This document shows, one piece after another, positions 43,572-52,966 of a stretch of 64,000 nucleotides of DNA. Position 1 is the stretch's first letter; each line of letters begins with the position of its first letter. This DNA is from Paludisphaera soli. GTDB lineage: Bacteria; Planctomycetota; Planctomycetia; Isosphaerales; Isosphaeraceae. The notes under the pieces are model-generated. The model was not told the origin of the DNA. It made no database searches and saw only the letters and a program-made list of their open reading frames with translations. The stretch spans positions 1 through 64,000 of the forward strand of contig NZ_JAALJI010000030.1 in assembly GCF_011064595.1 (NCBI RefSeq), given 5' to 3'. Position numbers and translations under genes: made by a program.

Positions 43572-46010
43572 ATGATTCCCCCGCGAGACAGGCGACGCAG
43601 CCTTCCCGCGACGGCCCTTGCGGCCCTCGCCGTTCTGACCTTCGGCGGCCTCCTGGCGCTCCGCGCGGCGGGCCCGCCCGACGCGCCTCGATCGGCGAAG
43701 GCCGAGGCGGCCGACGACATCCCTCGCCCCGATCCGGCCTTTCAGGGGGTCGCGAGGCGAACCCTCGACGGCTCCAAACCGGCTTTTCCGGTGCCCTCCG
43801 GCGCGGCCGCGAAGGCGCCGAACGTGCTGCTGGTCCTGGTGGACGACGCGGGTTTCGGGAACCCGTCGACGTTCGGCGGGCCTTGTCAGACGCCGACGCT
43901 CTCGAAGCTGGCGGCCGAGGGCCTGCGATACAACCGCTTCCACGTCGCGGCCCTCTGCTCTCCGACCCGGGCCGCCCTGATCTCGGGGCGGAACCACCAC
44001 GCCGTCGGCTTCGGGAACATCGCGGAGTTCGCCGGCGGCTGGCCGGGTTACAACGCGACCTGGCCGAAGAACGCCGCCAGCCTCGCCCGGATCCTCCAGG
44101 GCAACGGCTACTCGACCGCCGCCTTCGGCAAGTGGCACCTGACCCCCGACGATCAGCAGGGCGCCGCCGGCCCCTTCGACCGCTGGCCTTGCGGGCTCGG
44201 GTTCGACCACTTCTACGGGTTCCTCGGCGGCGCGGTGGGGCAGTACGACCCGCTGCTGGCCTTGGACAACACCATCGTCGGCGTCCCCACCGGCAAGGAC
44301 TACTACCTGCCGGACGACCTCACCGACCGCACGATCCGCTGGATCCACGACCAGAAGGCCCAGGCCCCGGACAAGCCGTTCTTCGTCTACTATTCCACCG
44401 GGGCCACACACTCGCCGCACCACGTCCCCAAGCCCTGGGCCGACCGGTACAAGGGCCGGTTCGACCAGGGCTGGGACAAGCTCCGCGAGGAGACCTTCGC
44501 GCGCCAGAAGGCCCTCGGCGTCGTCCCGGCCGACGCCGTGTTGACCCCTCGCGACCCCGCCTTCCCGGCCTGGGAGAGCCTCAGCCCCGCCGAGAAGGCC
44601 TTCTACGCCCGCCAGATGGAAGTCTACGCCGGCTTCCAGGAGAACACGGACAACCAGATCGGCCGCGTGGTCGAGGCCCTGGAGGCGATTGGCGAGCGCG
44701 AGAACACCTTGATCATCGCCATCTGGGGCGATAACGGCGCGAGCATGGAAGGGACGGAGACCGGCACCTTCAACGAGATCACCACCATCACCGGCATCCC
44801 GATCTCGGCCGAGGCCCAACGGAAGCTGATCGAGGAGTACGGCGGGATGGACGCCTGGGGCGGGCCCGTCATGCAGCCGCACTATTCGTGCGCCTGGGCC
44901 TGGGCCGGCAACGCGCCGTTCCGATGGGGCAAGCAGGTCGCGTCGCACCTCGGCGGCACCCGAGATCCGATGGTCGTCTCCTGGCCCGCGGGCATCAAGG
45001 CCAGGGGGGGCCTCCGCGAGCAGTTCACGCACGTCATCGACGTCGCGCCGACCATCCTCGAGGCCGCGGGCGTCGCGCCGCCGGAGATCGTGGACGGCAT
45101 CCCCCAGGCGCCGCTCCACGGGACGAGCTTCGCCTACACGTTCGACGACGCCGCCGCGCCCGAGCGCCACACCCGGCAGTACTTCGAGATCTTCGGCAAT
45201 CGGGCCATCTATCAGGACGGCTGGCTGGCCTGCGCCCGGCTCGACCGCATCCCCTGGAAGCTCGACGCCGAGGCCCTGGGGAAGTTCGCCCCGGGCAAGT
45301 GGGATCCCGACGCGGACGCCTGGGAGCTCTACGACACGAGGGCGGACTTCACCCAGTCCCGCGACCTCGCCGCCGAGCGCCCGGAGAAGCTGGCGGAGAT
45401 GAAGGCCCTCTTCTGGACGGAGGCCGAGAAATACCAGGTGCCCCCCCTGCTCGCGGGGTTCGCGAAGTTCTACGGCCTCAATCCGCCCCAGGCGGAACGC
45501 CGCCGCTTCACGTATTATCCGGGCGCCGAGAACATCGGAGCCGGCATGATCCCGCCGATCTACAACCGCTCCTTCACGATCACCGCCGAGCTGGACGTCC
45601 CCGAAGGCGGCGCGGAAGGCGTGCTCGTCGCCAACTCCGACGTCATGGGCGGCTTCTCGATCTACGTCCAGGACCGCCGGCTCCGCTACACCTACAGCTT
45701 CCTGGGCGTGAAGGTCGACACCCTGACGGCGGGCGAGGACCTGCCGGCCGGCAAGCTCCAGGTGCGCTACGAGTTCCTCGCCGACAAGCCGGGCCGGCCG
45801 GCCACCGGGGGGCGGTCGCGGCTCCTGATCGCCGACAGGGTGGTCGCCGAGGGCCGACTGGAGCAGACCGTGCCCATACGTTTCACGACGTACGCCGGGA
45901 TGGACGTCGGCAAGGACAACGGCGAGCCGGTCTCGCCCACCTACGCGGCCGATTCGCCCTTCGCCTTCACCGGCAAGATCGGAAGGATCGATTTCGAGAT
46001 CATGCCGTGA
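43572..46010 (+). CDS. Exported type I sulfatase (arylsulfatase family)
   Basis: The 812-residue protein has an N-terminal hydrophobic export segment. The alkaline-phosphatase-like fold begins at PNVLLVLVDDAGFGNPST (metal-binding Asp91/92). CSPTRAALISGR (Cys129) is the CxPxR motif converted to formylglycine, requiring an FGE not seen in this window. GNNGASMEG-like and FGKWHLTPDD supply further metal and sulfate ligands. Length exceeds most sulfatases; the last 200 residues (GMIPPIYNRSFTITAELDVP to IGRIDFEIMP) form a beta-rich domain. It likely desulfates algal or host-type polysaccharides. Confidence 0.93.
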   Translation: MIPPRDRRRSLPATALAALAVLTFGGLLALRAAGPPDAPRSAKAEAADDIPRPDPAFQGVARRTLDGSKPAFPVPSGAAAKAPNVLLVLVDDAGFGNPSTFGGPCQTPTLSKLAAEGLRYNRFHVAALCSPTRAALISGRNHHAVGFGNIAEFAGGWPGYNATWPKNAASLARILQGNGYSTAAFGKWHLTPDDQQGAAGPFDRWPCGLGFDHFYGFLGGAVGQYDPLLALDNTIVGVPTGKDYYLPDDLTDRTIRWIHDQKAQAPDKPFFVYYSTGATHSPHHVPKPWADRYKGRFDQGWDKLREETFARQKALGVVPADAVLTPRDPAFPAWESLSPAEKAFYARQMEVYAGFQENTDNQIGRVVEALEAIGERENTLIIAIWGDNGASMEGTETGTFNEITTITGIPISAEAQRKLIEEYGGMDAWGGPVMQPHYSCAWAWAGNAPFRWGKQVASHLGGTRDPMVVSWPAGIKARGGLREQFTHVIDVAPTILEAAGVAPPEIVDGIPQAPLHGTSFAYTFDDAAAPERHTRQYFEIFGNRAIYQDGWLACARLDRIPWKLDAEALGKFAPGKWDPDADAWELYDTRADFTQSRDLAAERPEKLAEMKALFWTEAEKYQVPPLLAGFAKFYGLNPPQAERRRFTYYPGAENIGAGMIPPIYNRSFTITAELDVPEGGAEGVLVANSDVMGGFSIYVQDRRLRYTYSFLGVKVDTLTAGEDLPAGKLQVRYEFLADKPGRPATGGRSRLLIADRVVAEGRLEQTVPIRFTTYAGMDVGKDNGEPVSPTYAADSPFAFTGKIGRIDFEIMP

Positions 46011-46184
46011 CGCCGCTCCGGCCGGAAGCCTCGCTCGTCGGCGAGGCGAGTTCGAATGAAGGGACCTGGCCGCGGATGACGCGTCTCTAGTCGTGCGGCG
46101 TCTCCCCCTTCGGACGGGGGGGACCCGCCGACCGTCGCGTCGTCGCGCCGGGCCGCCATTCGAACCCCGGTTCAGGACTCCGCA

Positions 46185-47303
46185 ATGACCGAGACGGACA
46201 CGCTCTTCCGGCCGCTGACGATCGGCGAGATCGAGGCCCCCAACCGGATCTTCATGGCCCCCCTGACGCGGGCTCGGGCGACGAACCGCGTGCCCAACTC
46301 GCTGATGGTCGAGTACTACCGCCAGCGCGCGTCGGCCGGCCTGATCATCACGGAGGCCACGGCGATCAGCGAGGAAGGCTACGGCTGGCTCGGCGCGCCG
46401 GGAGCCTACGACGACGACCAGATGGAGGGCTGGAAGCACGTGACCGGGGCCGTGCACGACGCCGGCGGCCGGATCTTCCTGCAGCTCTGGCACATGGGCC
46501 GGGTCTCGCATCCCGACTTCCTGCGCGGCGGGCTCCCCGTCGCCCCCAGCCCGATCGCGGCCGAGGGCCACGCCCACACGCCGACCGGCAACAAGCCCTA
46601 CGTCGTCCCCCGCGAGCTGACCGTCGCCGACGTCGCCCGGATCGTGGACGACTACGCGGCGGCGGCCCGGAGGGCGCGCGAGGCCGGATTCGACGGCGTC
46701 GAGGTCCACGGCGCGAACGGCTACCTCATCGACCAGTTCCTGCGTGACTCCTCGAACGTCCGGACCGACGCCTACGGCGGCTCGGTCGAGAATCGCTCGC
46801 GGTTTCTCGTGGAAGTCGTCGACGCCGTGACCGCCGCGTGGTCCGCCGGCCGGACGGGCGTCCGGCTGAGCCCGACCATGAACGAGAAGGCCATGAGCGA
46901 TCGCGACCCGATCGGCCTGTTCACGCACGTCGCCCGCGCGTTGAACCGGTTCGGCCTGGCCTACCTCCACACCGCCGAGGCGATCGGCCCCGGCCGCCTG
47001 TTCAACCCGGACGCCCCGCGCGTCACGCCGCACATCCGCGAGGCTTTCGACGGCGTGCTCGTGACCAACGGCGGCTACGGCAAGGCCGAGGCGGAGAAGG
47101 CAGTCCGCGACGGCGAGGCCGACGCCATCGCCTTCGGCCAGAAGTTCCTCGCCAACCCCGACCTCCCCGCCCGCCTCCGCCTCGACGCCGCCCTCAATCC
47201 CGGCGACCCGAAGACCTACTACACGCACGGGCCCGAGGGCTACATCGACTACCCGACCCTGGGAGCGGCGACCGCGCCGACGCTCCGCGAGGCCGCCGGC
47301 TGA
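46185..47303 (+). CDS. Old Yellow Enzyme family alkene reductase
   Basis: The 372-residue FMN-dependent TIM-barrel enzyme reduces activated alkenes with NAD(P)H. LFRPLTIGEIEAPNRIFMAP is the typical N-terminus. HMGRVSHPDFLRGG and FDGVEVHGANGYLIDQFLRD contain the conserved substrate/FMN-contact His and Asn (HGANG). RTDAYGGSVENRSRF and GVLVTNGGYGKAEAE bind FMN phosphate. It resembles the NemA/xenobiotic reductase branch. It is preceded by AGGA. Confidence 0.94.
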   Translation: MTETDTLFRPLTIGEIEAPNRIFMAPLTRARATNRVPNSLMVEYYRQRASAGLIITEATAISEEGYGWLGAPGAYDDDQMEGWKHVTGAVHDAGGRIFLQLWHMGRVSHPDFLRGGLPVAPSPIAAEGHAHTPTGNKPYVVPRELTVADVARIVDDYAAAARRAREAGFDGVEVHGANGYLIDQFLRDSSNVRTDAYGGSVENRSRFLVEVVDAVTAAWSAGRTGVRLSPTMNEKAMSDRDPIGLFTHVARALNRFGLAYLHTAEAIGPGRLFNPDAPRVTPHIREAFDGVLVTNGGYGKAEAEKAVRDGEADAIAFGQKFLANPDLPARLRLDAALNPGDPKTYYTHGPEGYIDYPTLGAATAPTLREAAG

Positions 47304-47337
47304 ACCGATCGCTGGGGGACTTTGCCGGGAACGAGGA

Positions 47338-47369
47338 CGGGCCTTCCCCCGCCGTCGAGGGAAGGCCCG
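47338..47369. terminator. Terminator-like hairpin between convergent genes
   Basis: An 11-bp stem CGGGCCTTCCC with GGGAAGGCCCG lies between the Old Yellow Enzyme gene and the convergent secreted glycosidase-like gene. No U-run follows in either direction, so it is a GC-rich, atypical terminator at best. Confidence 0.55.
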
Positions 47370-47394
47370 AGACGTCGCGAGGCTCAGGGCCGGA

Positions 47395-49614
47395 TCACTC
47401 GATCTCGACCTTCACCGCGTCGGCCGAGTTGGGGAAGCGGATCAGCAGGGTCTTGGAAGCCTCGTCCCACGACTGGGCGTCGGCGAGCGGCTGGCCGGCG
47501 ACGGCGACCGACTTCGGGGCCCTCGGCAGGGCGACGCGGACGGAGGCGGTGATCTCCTGCGGGCCCCGGACGAAGAAGGCCAGGCCGTCGCCCTTCGGGG
47601 CCTCGTCGGTCACCCGGCCGGCCGCGGCGAGGACGCGCGGGCCCTTCGAGGGGACCCGGTCGAGGTCGAGCAGGAGCGACCGCTTCGCGGGGTCGAGCGT
47701 CACGGAGTCCACCACCTTCAGGTCGGCGTCGAACAGGTCGACGAATCGACCCTTGAGCACGTGATCGGACTCCCCCTCGGCCGATTCCAGGCCGGCGGCG
47801 ATCACGTACGGGCCGCGATGCAGGACCAGGTGGTTCGTCTCCTTGTAGTCGAGCTTCGCCGCCCCGCAGGCCTGCTCGATGAGCTTGCGGACGGCGTCGC
47901 CCCCCTCGGGCCTGTAGGTCAGGGCCGCCGGGCTGGACGCGTCCCAAATCAACCGGCCGGAGCCGACCTCGTGCGAGCCGGGCTTGGCGTCGCGGCCGAC
48001 GCCCAGGGCGTCGAACAGGGCCTGGCGAGGGTTGGCGTAGCCGGGGCCGCCGGGGGCGTTCCACCACGAGCGGACCTCGTTGTAGGGGTCCTTGTCGTCG
48101 TCGATGAACAGCAGGACGCCGCCGGCCTTGACCCACTCGGCCAGCACCTTGTCGGCGTCGTTGGTCAGCGGCTTCATGCCCTCATAGGTCATCATGAGGA
48201 CCTTGTAGCGGGCCAGGTCGGCGGAGGTCCGCAGGTTCTCGAGCTGGACCGGCTCGGCGGGGATCCCGCGCTGGATGGCCGGCAGGGCGAGGCCGAAGAA
48301 GTTGCCGAGGTACGGGTCCGACGGCTTGTACCCCTCGCGCTGGAACATCAGGGCGTCGGAGACGATCAGGCCGATGCCGCGGGTGCCGGCGTCCCAGGAG
48401 ATCTCGTCCTGCTCCATGTCGTTGAGCGTGTTCATCACCGTCATCAGCTCGGTGGCGTAGGCGGGCGGGATCGGGATGCGGTCCTCCTCGCGGAAGCGTC
48501 GGCGACGCCCCCCGAACAGGCCGGCCTGGGGCTGCGCGCCGGGGCGGGGATACTTGCGGTGGAAGATCCGCTCGGGCCAGGGGGCGACCTCGTAGCGGCT
48601 GGTCTCGGGCCAGAACAGGGAGCCGACGACGGTGCATTCCCAGTTCGTCCGGTAGTCGTCCCAGTCGTGGTTGGGGTCGTCCTCGATCGGGTCGTGGAGG
48701 AACCAGAGCCGGCCGTTGCTGCCGCGGGTGGCGGCGGTCATGGAGCCGTATTCGAAGAAGGCGGTCTGGAAGGTCCGCTCGGCGGTCTTCCCCTGGTACA
48801 CGTTCTTGGAACGGGCGGTGCCGGTCCAGACCTGGGCGATGAAGCCGTCGGCGCCGACCGTCAGCAGGCTGGACTCGGGGCTTACGATGTTCCAGAGGGC
48901 GTAGTTCACCAGGCTGTGCGTGGGGACGTAGCACTTGACGTTCTTGCCGGTCTCGGCGTTCTTTTTCTTGACCGCGTCGAAGATTTGCTTGAGGGCGTCG
49001 CGATAGAGGACGTACTTGAGCTTGCTGGCGCGGTACTGGGCGTCGGCCGACTCGTGCGGCGGGATCCATTCCTCCTTGTAGTGCTCACGCCAGGCGCGCT
49101 TGAAGCCCTCGCTGTAGCCGGCGCGGGCCCAGAACTCGGGCTCTTCCAGGTGGACGGCCTCGACGCCGGCGTCGATGGCCTTGAGGACGTTCTGCGCCAG
49201 GTACTCGCCGAAGCTCGGGCCGGGGCACATGTAGTAGACGTCGCCACCGTGCGAGATGACCTTGCCGTTGCGGTCGGTCTGGGCCTCGTCGACGTGGTTC
49301 TTGCCGTCGAACCGGCCGTAGAGGTAGTCCTGGTACTGGCCCCAGGAGACGCCGGTCATCAGGTGGACGATGTAGCCCCGCTCCTTCCACTGGCGGATGC
49401 GGTCGGGGAGGCTCGCGTCGACGCCGTAGCATATGGCGACGTCGGCCGGCAGCTGCAGCCCGGCGTCCCAGGGGGCGTGGGTCTGGAACGACGTCCGTTC
49501 CTCCGCCTGGCGGGGGGGGGGCGTCTGGGCCCGGGCGGGCGTCGCCAGGCAGGCGAACAGCGGGCCGATCGCGACGAGGGCGCGTGCGGACCGGCGGGCG
49601 AGGATGGATCTCAT
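47395..49614 (-). CDS. Large secreted glycoside hydrolase-like protein
   Basis: The 739-residue protein has a signal peptide (LATPARAQ). A TIM-barrel-like N-terminal half includes GVDASLPDRIRQWKERGYIV, WGQYQDYLYGRFDGK and AVHLEEPEFW, where Glu could act as catalytic acid. A later Rossmann-like segment (LARYKVLMMTYEGMKPLTND, GGVLLFIDDDKDPYN) resembles the trimerisation domain of GH42-type enzymes. The C-terminus is beta-rich. The substrate is unknown; I call the fold, not the reaction. ATG 49614 follows GAGGACC. Confidence 0.7.
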   Translation of the reverse strand: MRSILARRSARALVAIGPLFACLATPARAQTPPPRQAEERTSFQTHAPWDAGLQLPADVAICYGVDASLPDRIRQWKERGYIVHLMTGVSWGQYQDYLYGRFDGKNHVDEAQTDRNGKVISHGGDVYYMCPGPSFGEYLAQNVLKAIDAGVEAVHLEEPEFWARAGYSEGFKRAWREHYKEEWIPPHESADAQYRASKLKYVLYRDALKQIFDAVKKKNAETGKNVKCYVPTHSLVNYALWNIVSPESSLLTVGADGFIAQVWTGTARSKNVYQGKTAERTFQTAFFEYGSMTAATRGSNGRLWFLHDPIEDDPNHDWDDYRTNWECTVVGSLFWPETSRYEVAPWPERIFHRKYPRPGAQPQAGLFGGRRRRFREEDRIPIPPAYATELMTVMNTLNDMEQDEISWDAGTRGIGLIVSDALMFQREGYKPSDPYLGNFFGLALPAIQRGIPAEPVQLENLRTSADLARYKVLMMTYEGMKPLTNDADKVLAEWVKAGGVLLFIDDDKDPYNEVRSWWNAPGGPGYANPRQALFDALGVGRDAKPGSHEVGSGRLIWDASSPAALTYRPEGGDAVRKLIEQACGAAKLDYKETNHLVLHRGPYVIAAGLESAEGESDHVLKGRFVDLFDADLKVVDSVTLDPAKRSLLLDLDRVPSKGPRVLAAAGRVTDEAPKGDGLAFFVRGPQEITASVRVALPRAPKSVAVAGQPLADAQSWDEASKTLLIRFPNSADAVKVEIE

Positions 49615-49714
49615 GGAGGTCCTCGGGGAGGGGACGAGGGGGGGCCCCTCCTCCATCACTCGGGGGACGGGGCGAAGACCCATTATCGTCCGCGACGGCC
49701 GCGGCGTCACCCTC

Positions 49715-50248
49715 CTACCGCGAGGTCCAGGCGGCCGGGACCTCGCGGCCGGAAACCTCGGCCTCGTGCTGGAGCAGCCAGAGCTTGCGGTCGCCGCCGC
49801 CGCCGAAGCCCCCCAGGCGGCCGTCGGCGGCGATCACGCGATGGCACGGGACGACGATCGCGATCGGGTTCCGGCCGTTCGCGCCTCCCACCGCCCGGGC
49901 CGCGTTCGGGTCGCCCACCCGGCGGGCCAGCTCGGCGTAGGAGATCGTCTCGCCGTAGGGGATTTTGGACAGCTCGGCCCAGACGCGCGACTGGAACGCG
50001 GTCCCTTCCCCGGCCAGGGGTAGGTCGAAGCCCCGCGAACGGCCCGAGAAGTAGGCGTCGAGCTGGCCGCGGACGTCGTCCAGGAAGGCCGAGCGTGCTT
50101 GGTCCAGCCCCTCGGACGCGCGGGGGTCGGACGGGCCGTGGAGCATGTGGAGCTTCCACAGCCGGTCCCCCTTCGCCGCCAGCAGGAGTTCGCCGATGGG
50201 GCTGGCGAACCGGGCGTACCGGATCGTCTCGGTCGAGGTCGTGGACAT
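49715..50248 (-). CDS. ogt: Methylated-DNA-protein-cysteine methyltransferase
   Basis: The 177-residue repair protein transfers a methyl group from O6-methylguanine to its own cysteine. The active-site block is IAIVVPCHRVIAADG (Cys135). GRNPIA and FQSRVWAELSKIPYGETISY are the DNA-binding part. The N-terminal FASPIGELLLAAKGDRLWKL is typical of Ogt-type proteins. The stop is about 100 nt away from the divergent secreted glycosidase-like gene's start, and a hybrid kinase gene ends upstream. Confidence 0.95.
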   Translation of the reverse strand: MSTTSTETIRYARFASPIGELLLAAKGDRLWKLHMLHGPSDPRASEGLDQARSAFLDDVRGQLDAYFSGRSRGFDLPLAGEGTAFQSRVWAELSKIPYGETISYAELARRVGDPNAARAVGGANGRNPIAIVVPCHRVIAADGRLGGFGGGGDRKLWLLQHEAEVSGREVPAAWTSR

Positions 50249-50280
50249 CGCGAGGATGCTCCGGGGGCCTTCAGGTCGGA

Positions 50281-52464
50281 TCAGGTCCCGTCGGCCGGCG
50301 GGGGGGCTGCCCCCCGCCCTTCCTTCGCCGACGGGTCGACGCCGGCGAGGAACCGGCTCAGCTCCTCGGGGTCGACTGGCTTGACCAGATGGAGGTCGAA
50401 TCCGACCTCGCGCGAGCGACGGCGGGCCTCCTCCTGCCCGTATCCCGTCAGCGCGACGAGATAGGGGCTGCGTTCGCCGTAGCGGCCGCGGATGCGGCGG
50501 GCGACCTCGAAGCCGTCCATGCCGGGGAGGCCCAGGTCGAGCAGGATCAGCTCGGGCGTGAGCGCGTCCACCGCCTCAAGGGCCTTCATCCCGTCGGAGA
50601 CGATCTCGACCTGATGGCCCCAGTGGTCCAGCAGGGTGGCGAGCACCTCGGCCCCGTCCTCGTGATCGTCGACGAGCAGGATCCGGAGCGGCCGCTCCGC
50701 CCTGGCGGCCGCCTCGTCGGCGAGCGTCGGCTCCCCGCCCATCGGCTTGCCGTCCATCAGTTCGAAGGCCCTCGCGATGGGCTTGCCGTCGGCCGAGGCT
50801 CCCGGCCGCGTCGGGGCCGGTTCGGGCCTGGGCAGCGCCGAGGGGATGGGCAGCCGGACGAGGAATTCGCTCCCCTTGCCGAGGCCTTCGCTGTGGACCG
50901 AGACCCGGCCGCCGTGCAGCTCGGCGAGCGTGCGGACGAGGGTCAGGCCGATCCCCAGGCCCCCCTGGGAGCGATCGAGCGAGTGGTCGACCTGGGCGAA
51001 CATGTCGAAGACGAGCGGCAGCATCTCCGCGGCGATGCCGATGCCGGTGTCGCGGACGCGGATCACCGCCTCGTCGCCGTCACGCTCGGCCGCCAGCCGG
51101 ATCCGGCCCTCGGCCTCGGTGTACTTGGCGGCGTTGTTGAGCAGGTTGACCAGGATCTGCTCGAGCCTGGCCGCGTCGGCCCAGAGCACGATCGGCCCGA
51201 CGGGGGGCGACACCTCCAACTCGTGGCGATGCTGCTCCATGACCGGCCGGACGGCCTCCACGGCGCGGAGCATGACGGACGTCAGGTCGACGTCCTCGGG
51301 GGTGAGCTGGATCTTGCCCCGGGTGATCCGCGAGACCTCCAGCAGGTCGTCCACCAGGCGGGCCAGCTGGGTGACCTGGCGCTGGGCCATCGCCCGGGCC
51401 CGCTCGATGGTCCCCTCGTCGAGGCCGGGGAGCGACATCAGGTGGAGGGCGCTCCGGATCGGGGCGAGGGGGTTGCGCAGCTCGTGGGCGAGCATCGCCA
51501 GGAACTCGTTCTTGCGGCGATCCATCTCGGCCAGTTCGTCGGCCCGAAGCCTGGCCTCGCGCTCCAGGCGCTCCAGCAGCCGCAGCCGCTGACGTTCGAC
51601 CGAGCGGCGGTCGACCACGCTGGCCACGGCGTTGTCCACCGATCGTCGCAGCGTCTCCTCGCCGAATCGGCCCTTGATCAGGTAGTCCTGGGCCCCCCGC
51701 TTGAGGGCCTGCACGGCGATCGATTCGTCCCCCCGGCCGGTGAGCATGACGACCGGGAACGGGGTGACGGCGGTCCCGCCGGTCAGCTCGCGGAGGAAGT
51801 CCAGGCCGTCCATGTCGGGGAGCGAGAAGTCCAGCAGCACGCAGTCCAGGCCCGCGGACCGGCAGATCTCCAGCCCTTCGCCGCCGTCGGCGGCTTCGAG
51901 GAAGCGGTAGGAGCAGTGGGGGTCGCGGGCCAGGAAGCGGCTGGCGGCCACGCGGTCCTCGGGCGAGTCGTCGACGATGAGGACGAGCCGCTCCTTGAGC
52001 CGGATCGCCTCCTGGGCCTGACGATGGTCGCGCTCCTTCTCCACCCGCTCGCGCTCGCGGCCGGGGCGGAGGGCGAACTTCTCGATGGCGTCGCCGATGG
52101 TGGCGCAGAGGGACTCGGCGTCGAAGTGGCCCTTGACCAGGTAGTCCTCGGCCCCTCGCTTCAGGGCCTGGACGGCGATGGCCTCGCTCCCCCGGCCGGT
52201 GAGCATGACGATCGGGAAGGGAGGGCCCCCCGCCTCCTCCTGCAGGCGGCGGAGGAATTCCAGGCCGTCCATGTCGGGGAGCGAGAAGTCCAGCATCACG
52301 CAGTCGAGGGCCGCCGAGAGGCCGATCGCCAGCCCCTCGGCCCCGGTGGTCTCCTCCAGGAATCGGTACGAGGCGCGGGGGTCCTGCTGGAGATAGCGAC
52401 GGATTACGGCGCGGTCTTCCGGGCTGTCGTCGATGATCAACACGAGCCGCTCTTGCCATCCCAT
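50281..52464 (-). CDS. REC-REC-HisKA-HATPase-REC hybrid histidine kinase
   Basis: The 727-residue protein has two N-terminal receiver domains in tandem (Asp59 in CVMLDFSLPDMDG and Asp212 in CVLLDFSLPDMDG), so alike that they probably arose by duplication. A HisKA domain with FLAMLAHELRNPLAPIR (His327) follows. The HATPase includes NLLNNAAKYTEAEGRI and the DTGIGIAAEM box. A third receiver comes at about 600-720 (LILLDLGLPGMDGFE). No membrane segment is seen, so it works in the cytoplasm. It lies 45 nt downstream of the response-regulator and phytochrome genes. Confidence 0.93.
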   Translation of the reverse strand: MGWQERLVLIIDDSPEDRAVIRRYLQQDPRASYRFLEETTGAEGLAIGLSAALDCVMLDFSLPDMDGLEFLRRLQEEAGGPPFPIVMLTGRGSEAIAVQALKRGAEDYLVKGHFDAESLCATIGDAIEKFALRPGRERERVEKERDHRQAQEAIRLKERLVLIVDDSPEDRVAASRFLARDPHCSYRFLEAADGGEGLEICRSAGLDCVLLDFSLPDMDGLDFLRELTGGTAVTPFPVVMLTGRGDESIAVQALKRGAQDYLIKGRFGEETLRRSVDNAVASVVDRRSVERQRLRLLERLEREARLRADELAEMDRRKNEFLAMLAHELRNPLAPIRSALHLMSLPGLDEGTIERARAMAQRQVTQLARLVDDLLEVSRITRGKIQLTPEDVDLTSVMLRAVEAVRPVMEQHRHELEVSPPVGPIVLWADAARLEQILVNLLNNAAKYTEAEGRIRLAAERDGDEAVIRVRDTGIGIAAEMLPLVFDMFAQVDHSLDRSQGGLGIGLTLVRTLAELHGGRVSVHSEGLGKGSEFLVRLPIPSALPRPEPAPTRPGASADGKPIARAFELMDGKPMGGEPTLADEAAARAERPLRILLVDDHEDGAEVLATLLDHWGHQVEIVSDGMKALEAVDALTPELILLDLGLPGMDGFEVARRIRGRYGERSPYLVALTGYGQEEARRRSREVGFDLHLVKPVDPEELSRFLAGVDPSAKEGRGAAPPPADGT

Positions 52465-52509
52465 GGGAAGTCCATCCTCGTCTTCGCCGGGCCTCGCGCC
52501 GGCCGGCCT

Positions 52510-52953
52510 TCAGCCGACGTTGGTCGGCAGGGCCACGGTTTCGAACCAGTATTCCTTCAGCGTGCGGACCTTCTTGAGGAACTCGTCGAAGCAGATCGGC
52601 TTGATGATGTAGCTGCTGGCGCCCTGGCGGTAGCAGAGCTGGATGTCGCTGGGGTTGTCCGAGGTCGTCAGGACGACGACGGGGATCTTGCGCAGCTCGG
52701 CGTCCGCCTTGACGCGCTCCAGCACGTCGCGGCCGTCGGTGCCCGGGAGGTTCAGGTCCAGCAGGATCACCGCCGGCTGCACCGCGGCCTGGCCGGCGAA
52801 CCGGCCGGTGCGGAACAGGTAGTCGATCGCCTCGTCGCCGTCGGTGCACCGGTCCACCGGGTTCACGATCTCCGACTTCTGGAAGGCCCGCCGAACCGCC
52901 GCGAACTGCTCGTCGCTGTCCTCGACGACCAGGATCGTCTGACTCGAATCCAT
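52510..52953 (-). CDS. Single-domain response regulator (Rcp1-like)
   Basis: The 147-residue protein is a lone receiver domain without an output domain. ILVVEDSDEQ supplies the acidic pair, Asp66 in VILLDLNLPGTDG is the phosphorylation site, and SYIIKPI has the conserved Lys. The family (Rcp1) typically receives phosphate from a bacteriophytochrome. Its start lies 13 nt downstream of the bphP stop, a strong sign of partnership. ATG 52953 is chosen; the frame continues upstream into bphP. Confidence 0.95.
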   Translation of the reverse strand: MDSSQTILVVEDSDEQFAAVRRAFQKSEIVNPVDRCTDGDEAIDYLFRTGRFAGQAAVQPAVILLDLNLPGTDGRDVLERVKADAELRKIPVVVLTTSDNPSDIQLCYRQGASSYIIKPICFDEFLKKVRTLKEYWFETVALPTNVG

Positions 52954-52966
52954 TCCCGACTCTCCC

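Noticed and set aside
46101-46123. C/G-run hairpin downstream of the sulfatase gene
   Set aside because: Short stem with no U-run; I could not support it as a terminator.
43479-47228. A 1249-codon minus-strand open frame
   Set aside because: It is the antisense of the sulfatase and Old Yellow Enzyme genes, with typical shadow composition.
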